Of a DNA stretch of 64,000 bases, positions 36,485 through 44,709 are shown one piece after another. The DNA lies in NCBI GenBank assembly GCA_963765785.1, contig CAVXXW010000018.1:248001-312000 (forward strand), given 5' to 3'. A model generated the notes under the pieces. The model had not been told where the DNA came from and searched no databases. It saw only the letters and a program-made list of their open reading frames with translations. The stretch is from AC-32 sp963765785 (lineage in GTDB: Bacteria; Actinomycetota; Thermoleophilia; Gaiellales; Gaiellaceae). Position numbers and translations under genes: made by a program. The number at the start of each line of letters is the position of its first letter. The first letter of the stretch is position 1.

Positions 36485-37635
36485 TTGGCGGACGGAGGCC
36501 TGAGCGCCACGATCTCGGCGGTACCGCCGCGGCGGTCGAGCGCGCGCAGCATGGCTGCGACGCAGTCCGGGTCGAACTGGGCTCCGGCGCACGCCTCGAG
36601 CTCCCGCCGGGCCTCGGCCTCGTCGAGGGCTGCGCGGTACGGGCGGTCCTCGGTCATCGCGCGGTAGGCGTCGCAGACGGCCACGACGCGCGCGCCGAGC
36701 GGAATCGCCCTGCCCGAGAGGCCGTCGGGGTAGCCGCCGCCGTCCCAGCGCTCGTGGTGGTGGCGGACGATCGGCAGGATCGCCTGCAGCGACTGGATCG
36801 GCTCGAGGATTCGCTGGCCTACCTCGGGGTGAGTCCGCATCACGGCCCACTCCTCGTCGTTCAGCGGGCCGGGCTTGTTCAGGATCGCCTCCGGCACGCG
36901 CACCTTGCCGATGTCGTGCAGGACGGCGCCGAGCTCCACGTTCCGGACGTTGCCGAGGTCGAGGCCGAGCTCCGCGGCGACCGCGACGGCGAGCCGCACG
37001 ACCTCTTCGGTGTGCTGGCTCGTGACGGCGTCCTTGGCCTCGAGTGCATTCGAGAGCGAGGCGAGCGTCTCGCGGTAGATGCGCTGCGCACGCTCCTCGT
37101 GCTCGAAGGCCGCCAGCAGGCCGCCGATCTGCGCGGAGGCGAGCTCGGCCAGGTGGCGCTCGCCGGGCGGGAAGGCGCGGGGGCGGGAGTCGTAGACCTC
37201 GACGAGGCCCCAGATCCGGCCGTCCGCGACGATTGGGACGAGCAGGACCGACTGCATCTCCATCTCGCGCAGCACGAACAGCTCGGCGGCGTCTGCGCCG
37301 GGGTCGTCGGCCGAGATCGAGCACGGCACGCGCGACTCGAGCACGGCCGCGGTGGTGGGATAGTCGGCGAGGTAGTAGCTGAGGCCGCGCGCGACCTGCC
37401 GGTCGGCGTGCGCAAAGTCCGCCACCTCGCGCAGGAGGCCGTCCTCGAGCTGGGAGACGAGGCACGCCTCGGCGTCCAGGAGCCTGGTCAGCTCGCGGCT
37501 CGCCACGCGAAGCATCCGCTGGGAAACCTGCTCGGAGGCGATCGCACGCGAGAGGGCGACCAGGCGCGAGAGCGGCTCGGCGCCGGCTGCGAGGGCGGTC
37601 ACGCGCTTTGCGGCCGCGGCGGGATCGACGCTCAC
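36481..37635 (-). CDS. GAF plus HD-GYP domain protein, predicted c-di-GMP phosphodiesterase
   Basis: The 384-residue protein has a GAF domain (about 55-175, ending VLLVPIVADGRIWGLVEVYDSRPR), a short helix, and an HD-GYP domain: HDIGKVRVPEAIL, MRTHPEVGQRIL, HHHERWDGGGYPDGLSGRAIPLGARVVAVCDAYRAMTEDRPYR. All HD-GYP metal ligands and the GYP motif are present, so it should hydrolyse cyclic di-GMP. It starts in the stop codon of the upstream GGDEF gene (ATGA), which implies coupled synthesis of opposing enzymes. It converges with polA, overlapping by four bases. Confidence 0.92.
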   Translation of the reverse strand: MSVDPAAAAKRVTALAAGAEPLSRLVALSRAIASEQVSQRMLRVASRELTRLLDAEACLVSQLEDGLLREVADFAHADRQVARGLSYYLADYPTTAAVLESRVPCSISADDPGADAAELFVLREMEMQSVLLVPIVADGRIWGLVEVYDSRPRAFPPGERHLAELASAQIGGLLAAFEHEERAQRIYRETLASLSNALEAKDAVTSQHTEEVVRLAVAVAAELGLDLGNVRNVELGAVLHDIGKVRVPEAILNKPGPLNDEEWAVMRTHPEVGQRILEPIQSLQAILPIVRHHHERWDGGGYPDGLSGRAIPLGARVVAVCDAYRAMTEDRPYRAALDEAEARRELEACAGAQFDPDCVAAMLRALDRRGGTAEIVALRPPSAN

Positions 37636-39269
37636 GCCGCCACCTCGATCCTCGTGCCGGAGCGCTTGGCCGCGTACATCGCCTCGTCCGCGACCCGCAG
37701 CAGCTCCTGCGGGTGCTCGCGCGCACGCCGCGGCGCGATGCCGAAGCTCGCGGTCAGCGTGCGGACGAGCGGGTCGATGTTCGCCTCCACGGCGTTCACG
37801 ATTCGCCCTACGACCTCCCGTGCCTCCTGCTCGCCGGATCCGTGGAGGAGCAGCGCGAACTCGTCGCCGCCGACGCGGAAGGCCCGGTCGCCGCTGCGCA
37901 CGAGCTCGGCCAGCAGCGAGGCGAAGCGCGCGAGCACCCGGTCGCCGGTCAGGTGGCCCTGACGGTCGTTGATCTCCTTGAAGTTGTCCACGTCGAGGAA
38001 CACGAGCGCGAGCGGCTTCATCCGCTGCTCGCCCGTCGCCTCGGCGAGCTCCTCGAGCAGCGCGCGCCGGTTCGGCAGGCGCGTGAGCGGATCGTGGTCG
38101 GCGAGGAAGCGGGTCTCCTCGAGCTGCGTCGCGACGGCGAGCGCCTCCATCGCGTGGTTCGCGAAGATGCGCAGCGCCTGCAGCGACGCCTCGCTCGGGA
38201 CGCGCCGCGAGCGCGGCTCGTCGGCCCAGAGCACGCCGCGGATCGCGCCGTCCGCGTCGTAGAGCGGTACCACCAGCCAGTGGTGGTTCCAGGCGTGCGG
38301 GCCGCGGCCGTTCCTGGACGAGCGGTACACGACCTGCGCCGCGCCGACGCGCGCGACGGCCTCCTCGTGTGGAACGAGGTAGCAGCCGGCGACGTCGAAC
38401 TCCGGCAGGAAGAGGCGCGAGATCGGCTCGAGCTCGAGCGCGCTAGTCGCGGCCACCTCCTCGGACGTGCAGCCGGCCGCCGCGGCCGGGCTCAGTTGGT
38501 CCTCCTCGTCGACGAGCTGGATCAGGACCTTCTCGAACCCGAGCGCGTCGGAGACGCCCTCGCACACCGACCTCAGCATCGCCTCGGTCGAGATCGTCTG
38601 GGGCAGCTGCGACGAGACACGTAGCAGCTGCTCGAGGCCCGCCTGGTGTCGTTTTGCCTCGCTGTTCTCCTGAGCCGCCTCGAGCGCCAGCGCGGCGTGC
38701 GACGCGAGCGCGCAGGCGATCTCGAGCTGCTCGTCGTTCGGCCGCTTGCCGTCGACGGGGTCGCCGAAGGACATGATCCCGACGATGCGCCCGTCCGAGT
38801 CCTCGAGCGGGACGAAGAGCTCGTCGTTCGGGTGCCAGGCGTCGGGCCCGTCGGCGCAGGGCGCAACTGTGGGGACGAACCGGGCGCCGATGTCCTGCGA
38901 CCAGTCGAAACCGTCGTTCGGGATGAAGTAGGCACCCGCGCGCGAGAACCGGGAGTCGAGCAGCGGCGTCCAGCTGCCCCAGTCGTAGACCGAGCCGAGT
39001 AGCGCCTCGCGGACGGCGTCGCTGCCGTGGACGGTGGCGACGTGGAAGTCGTCCCATTCGGGGCGGTAGACGTTGAGGACGACCGTGTCGAAGCCGAGCG
39101 TCTCGGCGATCACGCGCGCGATCCCGTCGAGCACGGAGTCGACGTCCGCGCCGGTGCGGACCGCCCTCGTGATCTCGAGCAGCGAGCGCAGCGAGGACAC
39201 GACGTCGCGGGCGGCAACGCCGGTGCTCGAGGCGCTGCTCGCGCCGGAATGGGTGTCGTCGTTGCTCAT
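37632..39269 (-). CDS. tandem-GAF GGDEF protein, predicted diguanylate cyclase
   Basis: The 545-residue cytoplasmic protein has two GAF domains (about 25-195 and 215-370), then a GGDEF domain: DHDPLTRLPNRRALLEEL, FLDVDNFKEINDRQGHLTGDRVLARFA, FRVGGDEFALLL and YAAKRSGTR. The active-site GGDEF is intact. An RxxD inhibitory site is not seen at the expected distance, so product feedback may be absent. It would make cyclic di-GMP in response to a small ligand bound by GAF. It overlaps the HD-GYP gene and is divergent from rpsA. Confidence 0.92.
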   Translation of the reverse strand: MSNDDTHSGASSASSTGVAARDVVSSLRSLLEITRAVRTGADVDSVLDGIARVIAETLGFDTVVLNVYRPEWDDFHVATVHGSDAVREALLGSVYDWGSWTPLLDSRFSRAGAYFIPNDGFDWSQDIGARFVPTVAPCADGPDAWHPNDELFVPLEDSDGRIVGIMSFGDPVDGKRPNDEQLEIACALASHAALALEAAQENSEAKRHQAGLEQLLRVSSQLPQTISTEAMLRSVCEGVSDALGFEKVLIQLVDEEDQLSPAAAAGCTSEEVAATSALELEPISRLFLPEFDVAGCYLVPHEEAVARVGAAQVVYRSSRNGRGPHAWNHHWLVVPLYDADGAIRGVLWADEPRSRRVPSEASLQALRIFANHAMEALAVATQLEETRFLADHDPLTRLPNRRALLEELAEATGEQRMKPLALVFLDVDNFKEINDRQGHLTGDRVLARFASLLAELVRSGDRAFRVGGDEFALLLHGSGEQEAREVVGRIVNAVEANIDPLVRTLTASFGIAPRRAREHPQELLRVADEAMYAAKRSGTRIEVAA

Positions 39270-39313
39270 GCCGCAGCAGAACCGCTCAAATGCACAGAAT
39301 CGTCCGCTGGACC

Positions 39314-39351
39314 GGCCTTCACATCACCCCTACGGGGGACGCTGGAAGGCC
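39314..39351. other. hairpin between the GGDEF gene and rpsA
   Basis: GGCCTTC (39314-39320) pairs with GAAGGCC (39345-39351), with an inner CCCC-TAC-GGGG hairpin (39327-39337). It lies upstream of the rpsA -10, so it is not in the rpsA mRNA from that promoter. It could be in the leader of the GGDEF gene on the minus strand. It does not look like a GEMM cyclic di-GMP riboswitch. Confidence 0.45.
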
Positions 39352-39398
39352 GCGATGCTCCAGTCTTGCGCCAGCCCGAGAATTCGCGGCCCCACGGC

Positions 39399-39404
39399 TA
39401 TACT
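39399..39404 (+). promoter_or_regulatory. -10 element of rpsA
   Basis: TATACT is a near-consensus -10, ending 13 bases before the ATG. The leader would be about six bases, too short for a ribosome-binding site. Confidence 0.6.
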
Positions 39405-39417
39405 GACCGACTTCGTG

Positions 39418-40830
39418 ATGGCGAGTGAGACCGTGAACCGAGAGGACACGCAGCTGGACGACGCCTCCGTCTGGACGACGACGGAGAACGGCGAGCGCGT
39501 GCCGAACTACGAGGCGACCTTCCCGACGATCAACGAGGGCGAGGTCGTCCACGGCACCGTGGTCCGCGTCGACAAGGACGAGGTGCTCGTCGACATCGGC
39601 TACAAGTCCGAAGGCGTGATCCCGGTTGCCGAGCTCTCGATCCGGCGCTCGGTGAACCCGGCGGACGAAGTCACCGTCGGCGACGAGATCGACGCGCTCG
39701 TGCTGACCAAGGAGGATGCCGAGGGCCGGTTGATCCTCTCCAAGAAGCGCGCCCGCTTCGAGATGGCCTGGAAGGCGATCGAGAGGGCGGCCGAGTCGGA
39801 GGATCCGGTCACCGGCAAGGTGATCGAGGTCGTCAAGGGCGGCCTGATCCTCGACCTCGGCGTGCGCGGCTTCCTGCCGGCGTCGCTCGTGGACATCCGC
39901 CGCGTGCAGGACCTGGACGAGTTCCTCGGCCAGGAGCTGCGGGCGAAGGTGATCGAGCTCAACCGCTCCCGCAACAACGTCGTGCTCTCGCGCCGCGCCG
40001 TGCTCGAGGACGAGCGCAAGGAGATGCGGCAGGCGATCCTCGACCGGCTCAACCCGGGCGACGTCGTCGACGGCCAGATCTCGAACATCGTCGACTTCGG
40101 CGCCTTCGTCGACCTCGACGGGATGGACGGCCTCATCCACATCTCCGAGCTGTCGTGGTCGCACGTCAACCATCCGTCCGAGGTGCTCGAGATCGGCCAG
40201 GACGTGAAGGTGAAGGTGCTCGACATCGACCGCGAGCGGCAACGCATCTCGCTTGGGCTCAAGCAGACCCAGAGCGACCCCTGGCAGCAGGTGCTCGAGA
40301 CCTACCACGAGGGCGACGAGGTCGAGGGGAAGGTCACGAAGGTCGTCACCTTCGGCGCCTTCGTCGAGATCATGCCCGGCGTCGAGGGGCTCGTTCACAT
40401 CTCGGAGCTCGCGCAGCACCACGTCGAGAACCCGCGCGAGGTGGTCTCGCAGGGCGACCTCGTCCGCGCAAAGATCATCGAGGTCGACGCCGAGCGGCGC
40501 CGTCTCTCGCTTTCGCTGAAGCGCGTCGAGGGCGGCGGCGTCCAGGAGCGCGCCGACGAGTCCGAGGCCGTCGAGGGCACACCGAACCTCGACCTCTCGG
40601 AGGAAGTCTTCCCGGAGTCTTCCGCCGCGACGGAGGCCGAGGCTGCCACCGAGGCCGAGGAGCCAGCGCCCGAGCCCGAGCCCGAGGCAGACGAGCTCGA
40701 GCCGGCCGCCGAGGCGGAGCCGGCTGTCGAGTCAGAGCCGGTCGCCGAGGCCGAGGCTCCCGCGCAGGAGCCGGTCCCGGAGGAGCCCGCCCCCGAGGCC
40801 GAGGCTCCCGCCGAAGAGCCCACGGAGTAG
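39418..40830 (+). CDS. rpsA: 30S ribosomal protein S1
   Basis: The 470-residue protein has four S1 RNA-binding repeats (about 37-105, 123-190, 208-277 and 293-365), each with the VxGxVxxVxxFGAFVxL pattern (the third reads VVDGQISNIVDFGAFVDL). Four repeats and the length suit actinobacterial S1, which binds mRNA at the ribosome. The last 95 residues are a low-complexity Glu/Ala/Pro tail. ATG 39418 gives the expected acidic N-terminus; an alternative GTG at 39430 would cost four residues. coaE follows at once. Confidence 0.95.
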   Translation: MASETVNREDTQLDDASVWTTTENGERVPNYEATFPTINEGEVVHGTVVRVDKDEVLVDIGYKSEGVIPVAELSIRRSVNPADEVTVGDEIDALVLTKEDAEGRLILSKKRARFEMAWKAIERAAESEDPVTGKVIEVVKGGLILDLGVRGFLPASLVDIRRVQDLDEFLGQELRAKVIELNRSRNNVVLSRRAVLEDERKEMRQAILDRLNPGDVVDGQISNIVDFGAFVDLDGMDGLIHISELSWSHVNHPSEVLEIGQDVKVKVLDIDRERQRISLGLKQTQSDPWQQVLETYHEGDEVEGKVTKVVTFGAFVEIMPGVEGLVHISELAQHHVENPREVVSQGDLVRAKIIEVDAERRRLSLSLKRVEGGGVQERADESEAVEGTPNLDLSEEVFPESSAATEAEAATEAEEPAPEPEPEADELEPAAEAEPAVESEPVAEAEAPAQEPVPEEPAPEAEAPAEEPTE

Positions 40831-40831
40831 C

Positions 40832-41419
40832 TTGGCCAGACCGATCGCCGTCGCCATCACGGGCGGCATCGGAGCCGGCAAGAGCGAGGCCCTCGCGGCG
40901 TTCGCGCGGCACGGCGCCGCCGTCATCTCGAGCGACGAGATCGTCCATCGCCTGCTGAGCGAGGACGAAGACGTGCGCGCCCAGCTGGTCGAGCGGTTCG
41001 GCAAAGCGATCCTCGACGACGAGGGCCAGGTCGACCGCGGCGCGATCGCGGAGATCGTGTTCGCCGACCCCGAGGCGCTCGCGTGGCTCGAGGGCCTGCT
41101 CCACCCGCTTGTGGTGCAGGAGTACATGAGCTGGCGTGAGCGGCTCGCCGAGGGCGACGACCCGCCGCCGGTGACGGCGACCGAGGTGCCGCTGCTCTAC
41201 GAGGTCGGCAGCCAAGAGCGGTTCGACGTGGTGGTAGTCGTCACCGCCCCTCCGGACGTGCGGACCGCGCGCACCGACGTCGACGCCGAGGATCGCGAGC
41301 GGCGCCTCTTGCCAGACTCGGTCAAGGTGGCCCAGGCCGACTTCGCCTACGTCAACGACGGCTCGCTCGAGGAGCTAGACGACTTCGTGGAGGGGGTCGT
41401 ACGAGAGCTGACCCGCTGA
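40832..41419 (+). CDS. coaE: dephospho-CoA kinase
   Basis: The 195-residue P-loop kinase has GGIGAGKSEAL near the N-terminus, the substrate segment SSDEIVH, HPLVVQEY and TEVPLLYEVG, as in CoaE, which makes CoA from dephospho-CoA. It lacks the extra C-terminal domain fused in many actinobacterial CoaE proteins. The start is TTG one base after the rpsA stop, with GGAG as a weak ribosome-binding site. rpsA-coaE adjacency is a known actinobacterial arrangement. Confidence 0.93.
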   Translation: MARPIAVAITGGIGAGKSEALAAFARHGAAVISSDEIVHRLLSEDEDVRAQLVERFGKAILDDEGQVDRGAIAEIVFADPEALAWLEGLLHPLVVQEYMSWRERLAEGDDPPPVTATEVPLLYEVGSQERFDVVVVVTAPPDVRTARTDVDAEDRERRLLPDSVKVAQADFAYVNDGSLEELDDFVEGVVRELTR

Positions 41420-41961
41420 AGAAGGTTCTCGTGCTCGTCGTCGTCGCCGCAGCGCTCGGGGCCGCGTTCGCGTACGTGAACTCGACCGAGCCCGCGTGGT
41501 ACGTGCGCCTCCGCTACCCGCTCGACTACCAGGCGATCGTCCGCGGCCACTCGCGCAACTACCGGCTCGACCCGGCACTGCTCGCGGCCGTGATCTACCA
41601 GGAGAGCAAGTTCCGCGCGCACGCCCGGTCGAGCTCCGGCGCGGTCGGGCTGATGCAGCTGCTGCCCTCGACGGCCGAGGGGATCGCCGTCCATACCGGC
41701 GGGACGAAGTTCCGGGTCTCCGACCTCGACGACCCGGAGATCAACGTCCGCTACGGCTCCTGGTACCTGCGCCACCTGCTCGACAAGTACGGCGACGAGC
41801 GCACCGCGCTCGCCGCCTACAACGCCGGCCAGAAGAACGTCGACCGCTGGCGCGCGGAGGGGAAAGGGATCGAATTCGCCGAGACGCGCGCCTACGTGAA
41901 GCGCGTCGAACACCTGAAAACCCTTTACCGAAGGGGATATCGAGCCCAGCTGTACGGGTGA
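41416..41961 (+). CDS. lytic murein transglycosylase (SLT domain), probable CTG start
   Basis: An exported or membrane-anchored lytic transglycosylase of 181 residues. The catalytic glutamate is in YQESKFRAHARSSSGAVGLMQLLPST, followed by NVRYGSWYLRHLLDKYG and ALAAYNAG, the family 1 (Slt70) signature set. It cleaves peptidoglycan glycan strands. The ordinary start GTG 41431 gives a signal without positive charge. CTG 41416, overlapping the coaE stop (CTGA), gives MKKVLVLVVVAAALGAAF, a normal signal anchor. Confidence 0.88.
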   Translation: MKKVLVLVVVAAALGAAFAYVNSTEPAWYVRLRYPLDYQAIVRGHSRNYRLDPALLAAVIYQESKFRAHARSSSGAVGLMQLLPSTAEGIAVHTGGTKFRVSDLDDPEINVRYGSWYLRHLLDKYGDERTALAAYNAGQKNVDRWRAEGKGIEFAETRAYVKRVEHLKTLYRRGYRAQLYG

Positions 41962-41975
41962 CGCACGACCGACGC

Positions 41976-42012
41976 TTGACAGACACCAAGAGTGATGTCA
42001 TAGTGACATCAC
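41976..42012 (+). promoter_or_regulatory. promoter with overlapping operator for the RHH-DUF4097 operon
   Basis: TTGACA (41976-41981) and CATAGT (41999-42004) are 17 bases apart, and the start codon follows the -10 by nine bases. A perfect inverted repeat with arms GTGATGTCA (41992-42000) and TGACATCAC (42004-42012), spaced by TAG, covers the -10 and start site. This is where a repressor would act; the first gene product is a ribbon-helix-helix protein. Confidence 0.78.
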
Positions 42013-42013
42013 G

Positions 42014-42469
42014 ATGCAGCTACAGAGGTTCGTAGACGCACTCAAGGCCGACCTCACGGCGGTCGCGGAGCTGGGAGACGAGGCGACGGCCGAAGCGGCC
42101 GGGCGGCTCGTGCTCACGCTCCAGGCCTCGGTCGGCCTGCGCCTGCTCGACGCGATTTCGGAAGCGGCGCTCGAGCTGAACGACAAGCTTCCCGGCGGTC
42201 ACGTCGAGGTGCGGCTCACCGGCCAGGACCCCGAGCTCGTGTACGTGAGCGACGAGCCCGAGCCTCCGGCGGCCGGCGCCGACGAGGCGTACACCGCTCG
42301 CATCACGCTGCGGCTGCCCGACGCGCTGAAGGGCGCGCTCGAGGTGGCGGCGAGCCGTGAGGGCGTCTCCGTGAACACGTGGATCGTCCGCGCCCTCTCG
42401 CGGAGCAGTACCGCCGCTCCGGCGGCGCAGCAGTCCAGCAACCGGCTGACGGGCTACGCCCGCGGCTGA
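42014..42469 (+). CDS. ribbon-helix-helix regulator-like protein (HicB/Arc type C-terminus)
   Basis: The 151-residue protein has a helical N-terminal half (FVDALKADLTAVAELGDEATAEAAGRLVLTLQ) and a C-terminal ribbon-helix-helix domain, ARITLRLPDALKGALEVAASREGVSVNTWIVRALSRS, as in HicB-type antitoxins and Arc repressors. No toxin gene is adjacent. It heads an operon with a 31-residue peptide, a DUF4097 protein and two MFS transporters, and a 9-base inverted repeat covers its promoter. It probably represses its own operon. The segment LPGGHVEVRL recurs in the small peptide downstream. Confidence 0.85.
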   Translation: MQLQRFVDALKADLTAVAELGDEATAEAAGRLVLTLQASVGLRLLDAISEAALELNDKLPGGHVEVRLTGQDPELVYVSDEPEPPAAGADEAYTARITLRLPDALKGALEVAASREGVSVNTWIVRALSRSSTAAPAAQQSSNRLTGYARG

Positions 42470-42485
42470 GAGGGGAGGAACGACG

Positions 42486-42581
42486 ATGGCCTTCTTCCAG
42501 CTCCCGTTCGGACACGTCGAGGTTCGGGTCGACACGCGCCCGCAGAGGCCGCGCGTGCGCTCGGGGGGTCGCCGGCGATGA
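42486..42581 (+). CDS. 31-residue arginine-rich peptide
   Basis: A tiny ORF with start ATG 42486, preceded by a strong ribosome-binding site (GGGGAGGAA) and overlapping the next start by ATGA. It begins MAFFQLPFGHVEVRV and ends RSGGRRR. LPFGHVEVR is nearly the same as LPGGHVEVR in the regulator encoded just upstream. The good ribosome-binding site and overlap show it is translated. It could be a ligand, mimic or coupling peptide. No family is known to me. Confidence 0.7.
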   Translation: MAFFQLPFGHVEVRVDTRPQRPRVRSGGRRR

Positions 42582-43435
42582 GGACCGAGACCTTCGACAC
42601 GCCCGGCGAGGTCCGGCTCGACATCAAGCTCGGCGCGGGCGAGGTTCGCCTCGAGACCGCCGACGTGAAAGAGACGACGGTCGTGCTCGAGCCGCTCCGC
42701 GACAACGACGCGAGCAGCGCCGCGATCGAGAAGGCGCGCGTCGAGCTGCGCGAGCGCGGCGACGGGCAACAGGTCGTGATCGACGTGCGTGACCGCGGCG
42801 GCATCTTCCGTCACGCCGAGGTGCTCGTCGCGGTGACGAGCCCCACGGAGACCAGCGTCGAGTCGAAGACCGGCTCGGCCGAGGTCGTCGGCCGCGGGGT
42901 CTTCGGGTCGATCGAGGTGGAGAGCGGCTCCGGCGACGTCGAGTTCGGTGAGATCCGTGGCGACGTGCGGGTCGACGCCGCCAGCGGCGACGTGGCTCTG
43001 GGCGACGTCGGCGGAAACGCCCGCATCAACACCGCTTCCGGCGACGTCGCGATGCGGTCGGTCGCCGGCGACGCGAAGATCAACTCCGCCTCCGGCGACG
43101 TGATCGTCCGCGACGTCACGGGCGATCTGTCCGTCAACTCCGCCTCGGGCGACGTGATCGTCCGCGCGGCGCGCTCCTCGGTCAGCGTCAGCACTGCGTC
43201 CGGCGACCAGGAGATCGGCACCGTCTCGACCGGCAAGATTGACCTGAAGTCGGCGTCCGGCGACCTGAAGGTCGGGATCGCCGAGGGCTCGACGCTCTGG
43301 GTCGACGCCCGTTCCCGCAGCGGCGAAGTCCGCTCGGAGCTGCCCGTGTCCGAGCTTCCACCCGAGGGCGAGGGCCCGAAGGTCGAGCTCCGTGCCAACA
43401 CGATGAGCGGCGACGTCACGGTCGCGAGAGCGTGA
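42578..43435 (+). CDS. DUF4097-family beta-strand repeat protein
   Basis: The 285-residue protein has no signal peptide or membrane helix. From residue about 90 it has repeated units of about 20 residues centred on SGDV (VESGSGDVEF, VDAASGDVAL, INTASGDVAM, INSASGDVIV, VNSASGDVIV, VSTASGDQEI, LKSASGDLKV), which predict a right-handed beta-solenoid of the DUF4097 type. The family is common and uncharacterised. It follows the regulator and tiny peptide and is followed by two transporters, all with stop-start overlaps. Confidence 0.9.
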   Translation: MRTETFDTPGEVRLDIKLGAGEVRLETADVKETTVVLEPLRDNDASSAAIEKARVELRERGDGQQVVIDVRDRGGIFRHAEVLVAVTSPTETSVESKTGSAEVVGRGVFGSIEVESGSGDVEFGEIRGDVRVDAASGDVALGDVGGNARINTASGDVAMRSVAGDAKINSASGDVIVRDVTGDLSVNSASGDVIVRAARSSVSVSTASGDQEIGTVSTGKIDLKSASGDLKVGIAEGSTLWVDARSRSGEVRSELPVSELPPEGEGPKVELRANTMSGDVTVARA

Positions 43436-44709
43436 GTCACCCCGATCCAACCCTTGCCGCGCCTCGAGCGCGGGGGCTCCGCCTTCCTGAAGTTCTCCGC
43501 GGACGCGAGTTCCGGCGGTTCTGGCTCGGCGAGACGGTCTCGCTCTTCGGCGACCAGATCACGCTGATCGCGCTGCCGCTTGTCGGCGTGTTCGCCCTGC
43601 AGGCGAGCGCGGCGCAGATGGGGTTCCTGGGCGCCGCACTCCTGTTCCCGAACCTGCTCTTCTCGCTGCACGCCGGGGCCTGGGTCGACCGTCGCGGCCG
43701 GCGGCGCCAGATCATGATCGCGACCTCGCTCGGCCGGGCGGCGCTGCTCGTGACGATCTCGCTGACCTACGCCTTCGACCTGCTGACGCTGACGCAGCTC
43801 TACGTCGTCGGCTTCCTGTTCGGCACGCTCGACGTGCTCTTCTACGTCTCGTACAGCACGCTCTTCGTCTCGCTCGTGCCGCGCGAGCGCTACCTCGAGG
43901 CGAGCTCGCTCCTGAACGGAAGCCGCGCGTTCTCGTTCGTCGCCGGCCCGAGCGTCGGCGGCGCCCTCGTGCAGGCGCTCTCGGCGCCGGTCGCGCTCGT
44001 CGCCGACGCGATCACGTTCCTGTGCTCGGCGCTCACGATGAGCTCGATCTCGCCCGTCGAGCCGCCGACCGAGCCGGCGCAGCGCGGCCACCTCAAGGCG
44101 GGGATCCGGTACATCCGCAACTCGCCGATCGTGCGGGCATCCCTGCTCGCGACGGCGACGATCAACTTCTTCAACTTCGTCTTCTGGGCGCTGTTCATGC
44201 TCTACGCGACGAAGACGCTCGGCGTGCGCCCCGGCGTGCTCGGGCTCGTGCTCGGCGCGGCGTCGATCGGCGGCCTGATCGGCTCGCTCGTCACCGGTCG
44301 CCTGAGCCGCCGGATGGGCGTCGGGCCGGCGTTTGCGCTCGGCTGTGTCCTGTTCCCGGCGCCGCTCGTCCTCGTGCCGCTCGCGGGCGGCTCCCGCGTG
44401 ACCGTGCTCGCGTGCCTGTTCCTGGCCGAGTTCGGGTCGGGCTTCGGCGTGATGGTGCTCGACATCACGGGGAACGCGATCAAGACGGCACTCGTCCCGG
44501 ACCGGCTGCGCGCCCGCGTCGCCGGCGCGTACATGGTCGTGAACTACGGCGTGCGTCCGCTCGGCGCGCTCGTCGGCGGCGCGCTCGGCACCTGGATCGG
44601 ACTGCAGCCGACGCTCTGGATCGCCACGGTCGGAGCGATCCTCGGCGTGCTCTGGCTGCTGCCGTCGCCGATCCCGCACCTGCGCGAGCTGCCGGAGGCC
44701 GACGAATGA
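43432..44709 (+). CDS. MFS transporter (DHA3-like drug efflux type)
   Basis: The 425-residue protein has 12 predicted membrane helices. GREFRRFWLGETVSLFGDQITLIALPL at the start and HAGAWVDRRGRRRQIMIATSLGRAALL (the loop 2-3 MFS motif) match the DHA3/enterobactin-exporter-like group. It is likely a proton-coupled efflux pump for an unknown compound. The GTG lies in the DUF4097 stop codon (GTGA), so it belongs to the regulator operon. Confidence 0.9.
   Translation: MSHPDPTLAAPRARGLRLPEVLRGREFRRFWLGETVSLFGDQITLIALPLVGVFALQASAAQMGFLGAALLFPNLLFSLHAGAWVDRRGRRRQIMIATSLGRAALLVTISLTYAFDLLTLTQLYVVGFLFGTLDVLFYVSYSTLFVSLVPRERYLEASSLLNGSRAFSFVAGPSVGGALVQALSAPVALVADAITFLCSALTMSSISPVEPPTEPAQRGHLKAGIRYIRNSPIVRASLLATATINFFNFVFWALFMLYATKTLGVRPGVLGLVLGAASIGGLIGSLVTGRLSRRMGVGPAFALGCVLFPAPLVLVPLAGGSRVTVLACLFLAEFGSGFGVMVLDITGNAIKTALVPDRLRARVAGAYMVVNYGVRPLGALVGGALGTWIGLQPTLWIATVGAILGVLWLLPSPIPHLRELPEADE

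Noticed and set aside
35584..37962. A long plus-strand open frame across polA and the HD-GYP gene
   Set aside because: It is antisense or out of frame to genes with full motif sets; its translation is Arg/Ala/Gly low complexity typical of high-GC shadow frames.
39270..39417. GEMM cyclic di-GMP riboswitch before the GGDEF gene
   Set aside because: The conserved GEMM elements are absent; only a simple hairpin is visible.
42014..42581. HicAB-type toxin-antitoxin module
   Set aside because: The RHH protein is HicB-like at its C-terminus, but no HicA-like dsRNA-binding toxin lies next to it. The 31-residue peptide has no toxin features.
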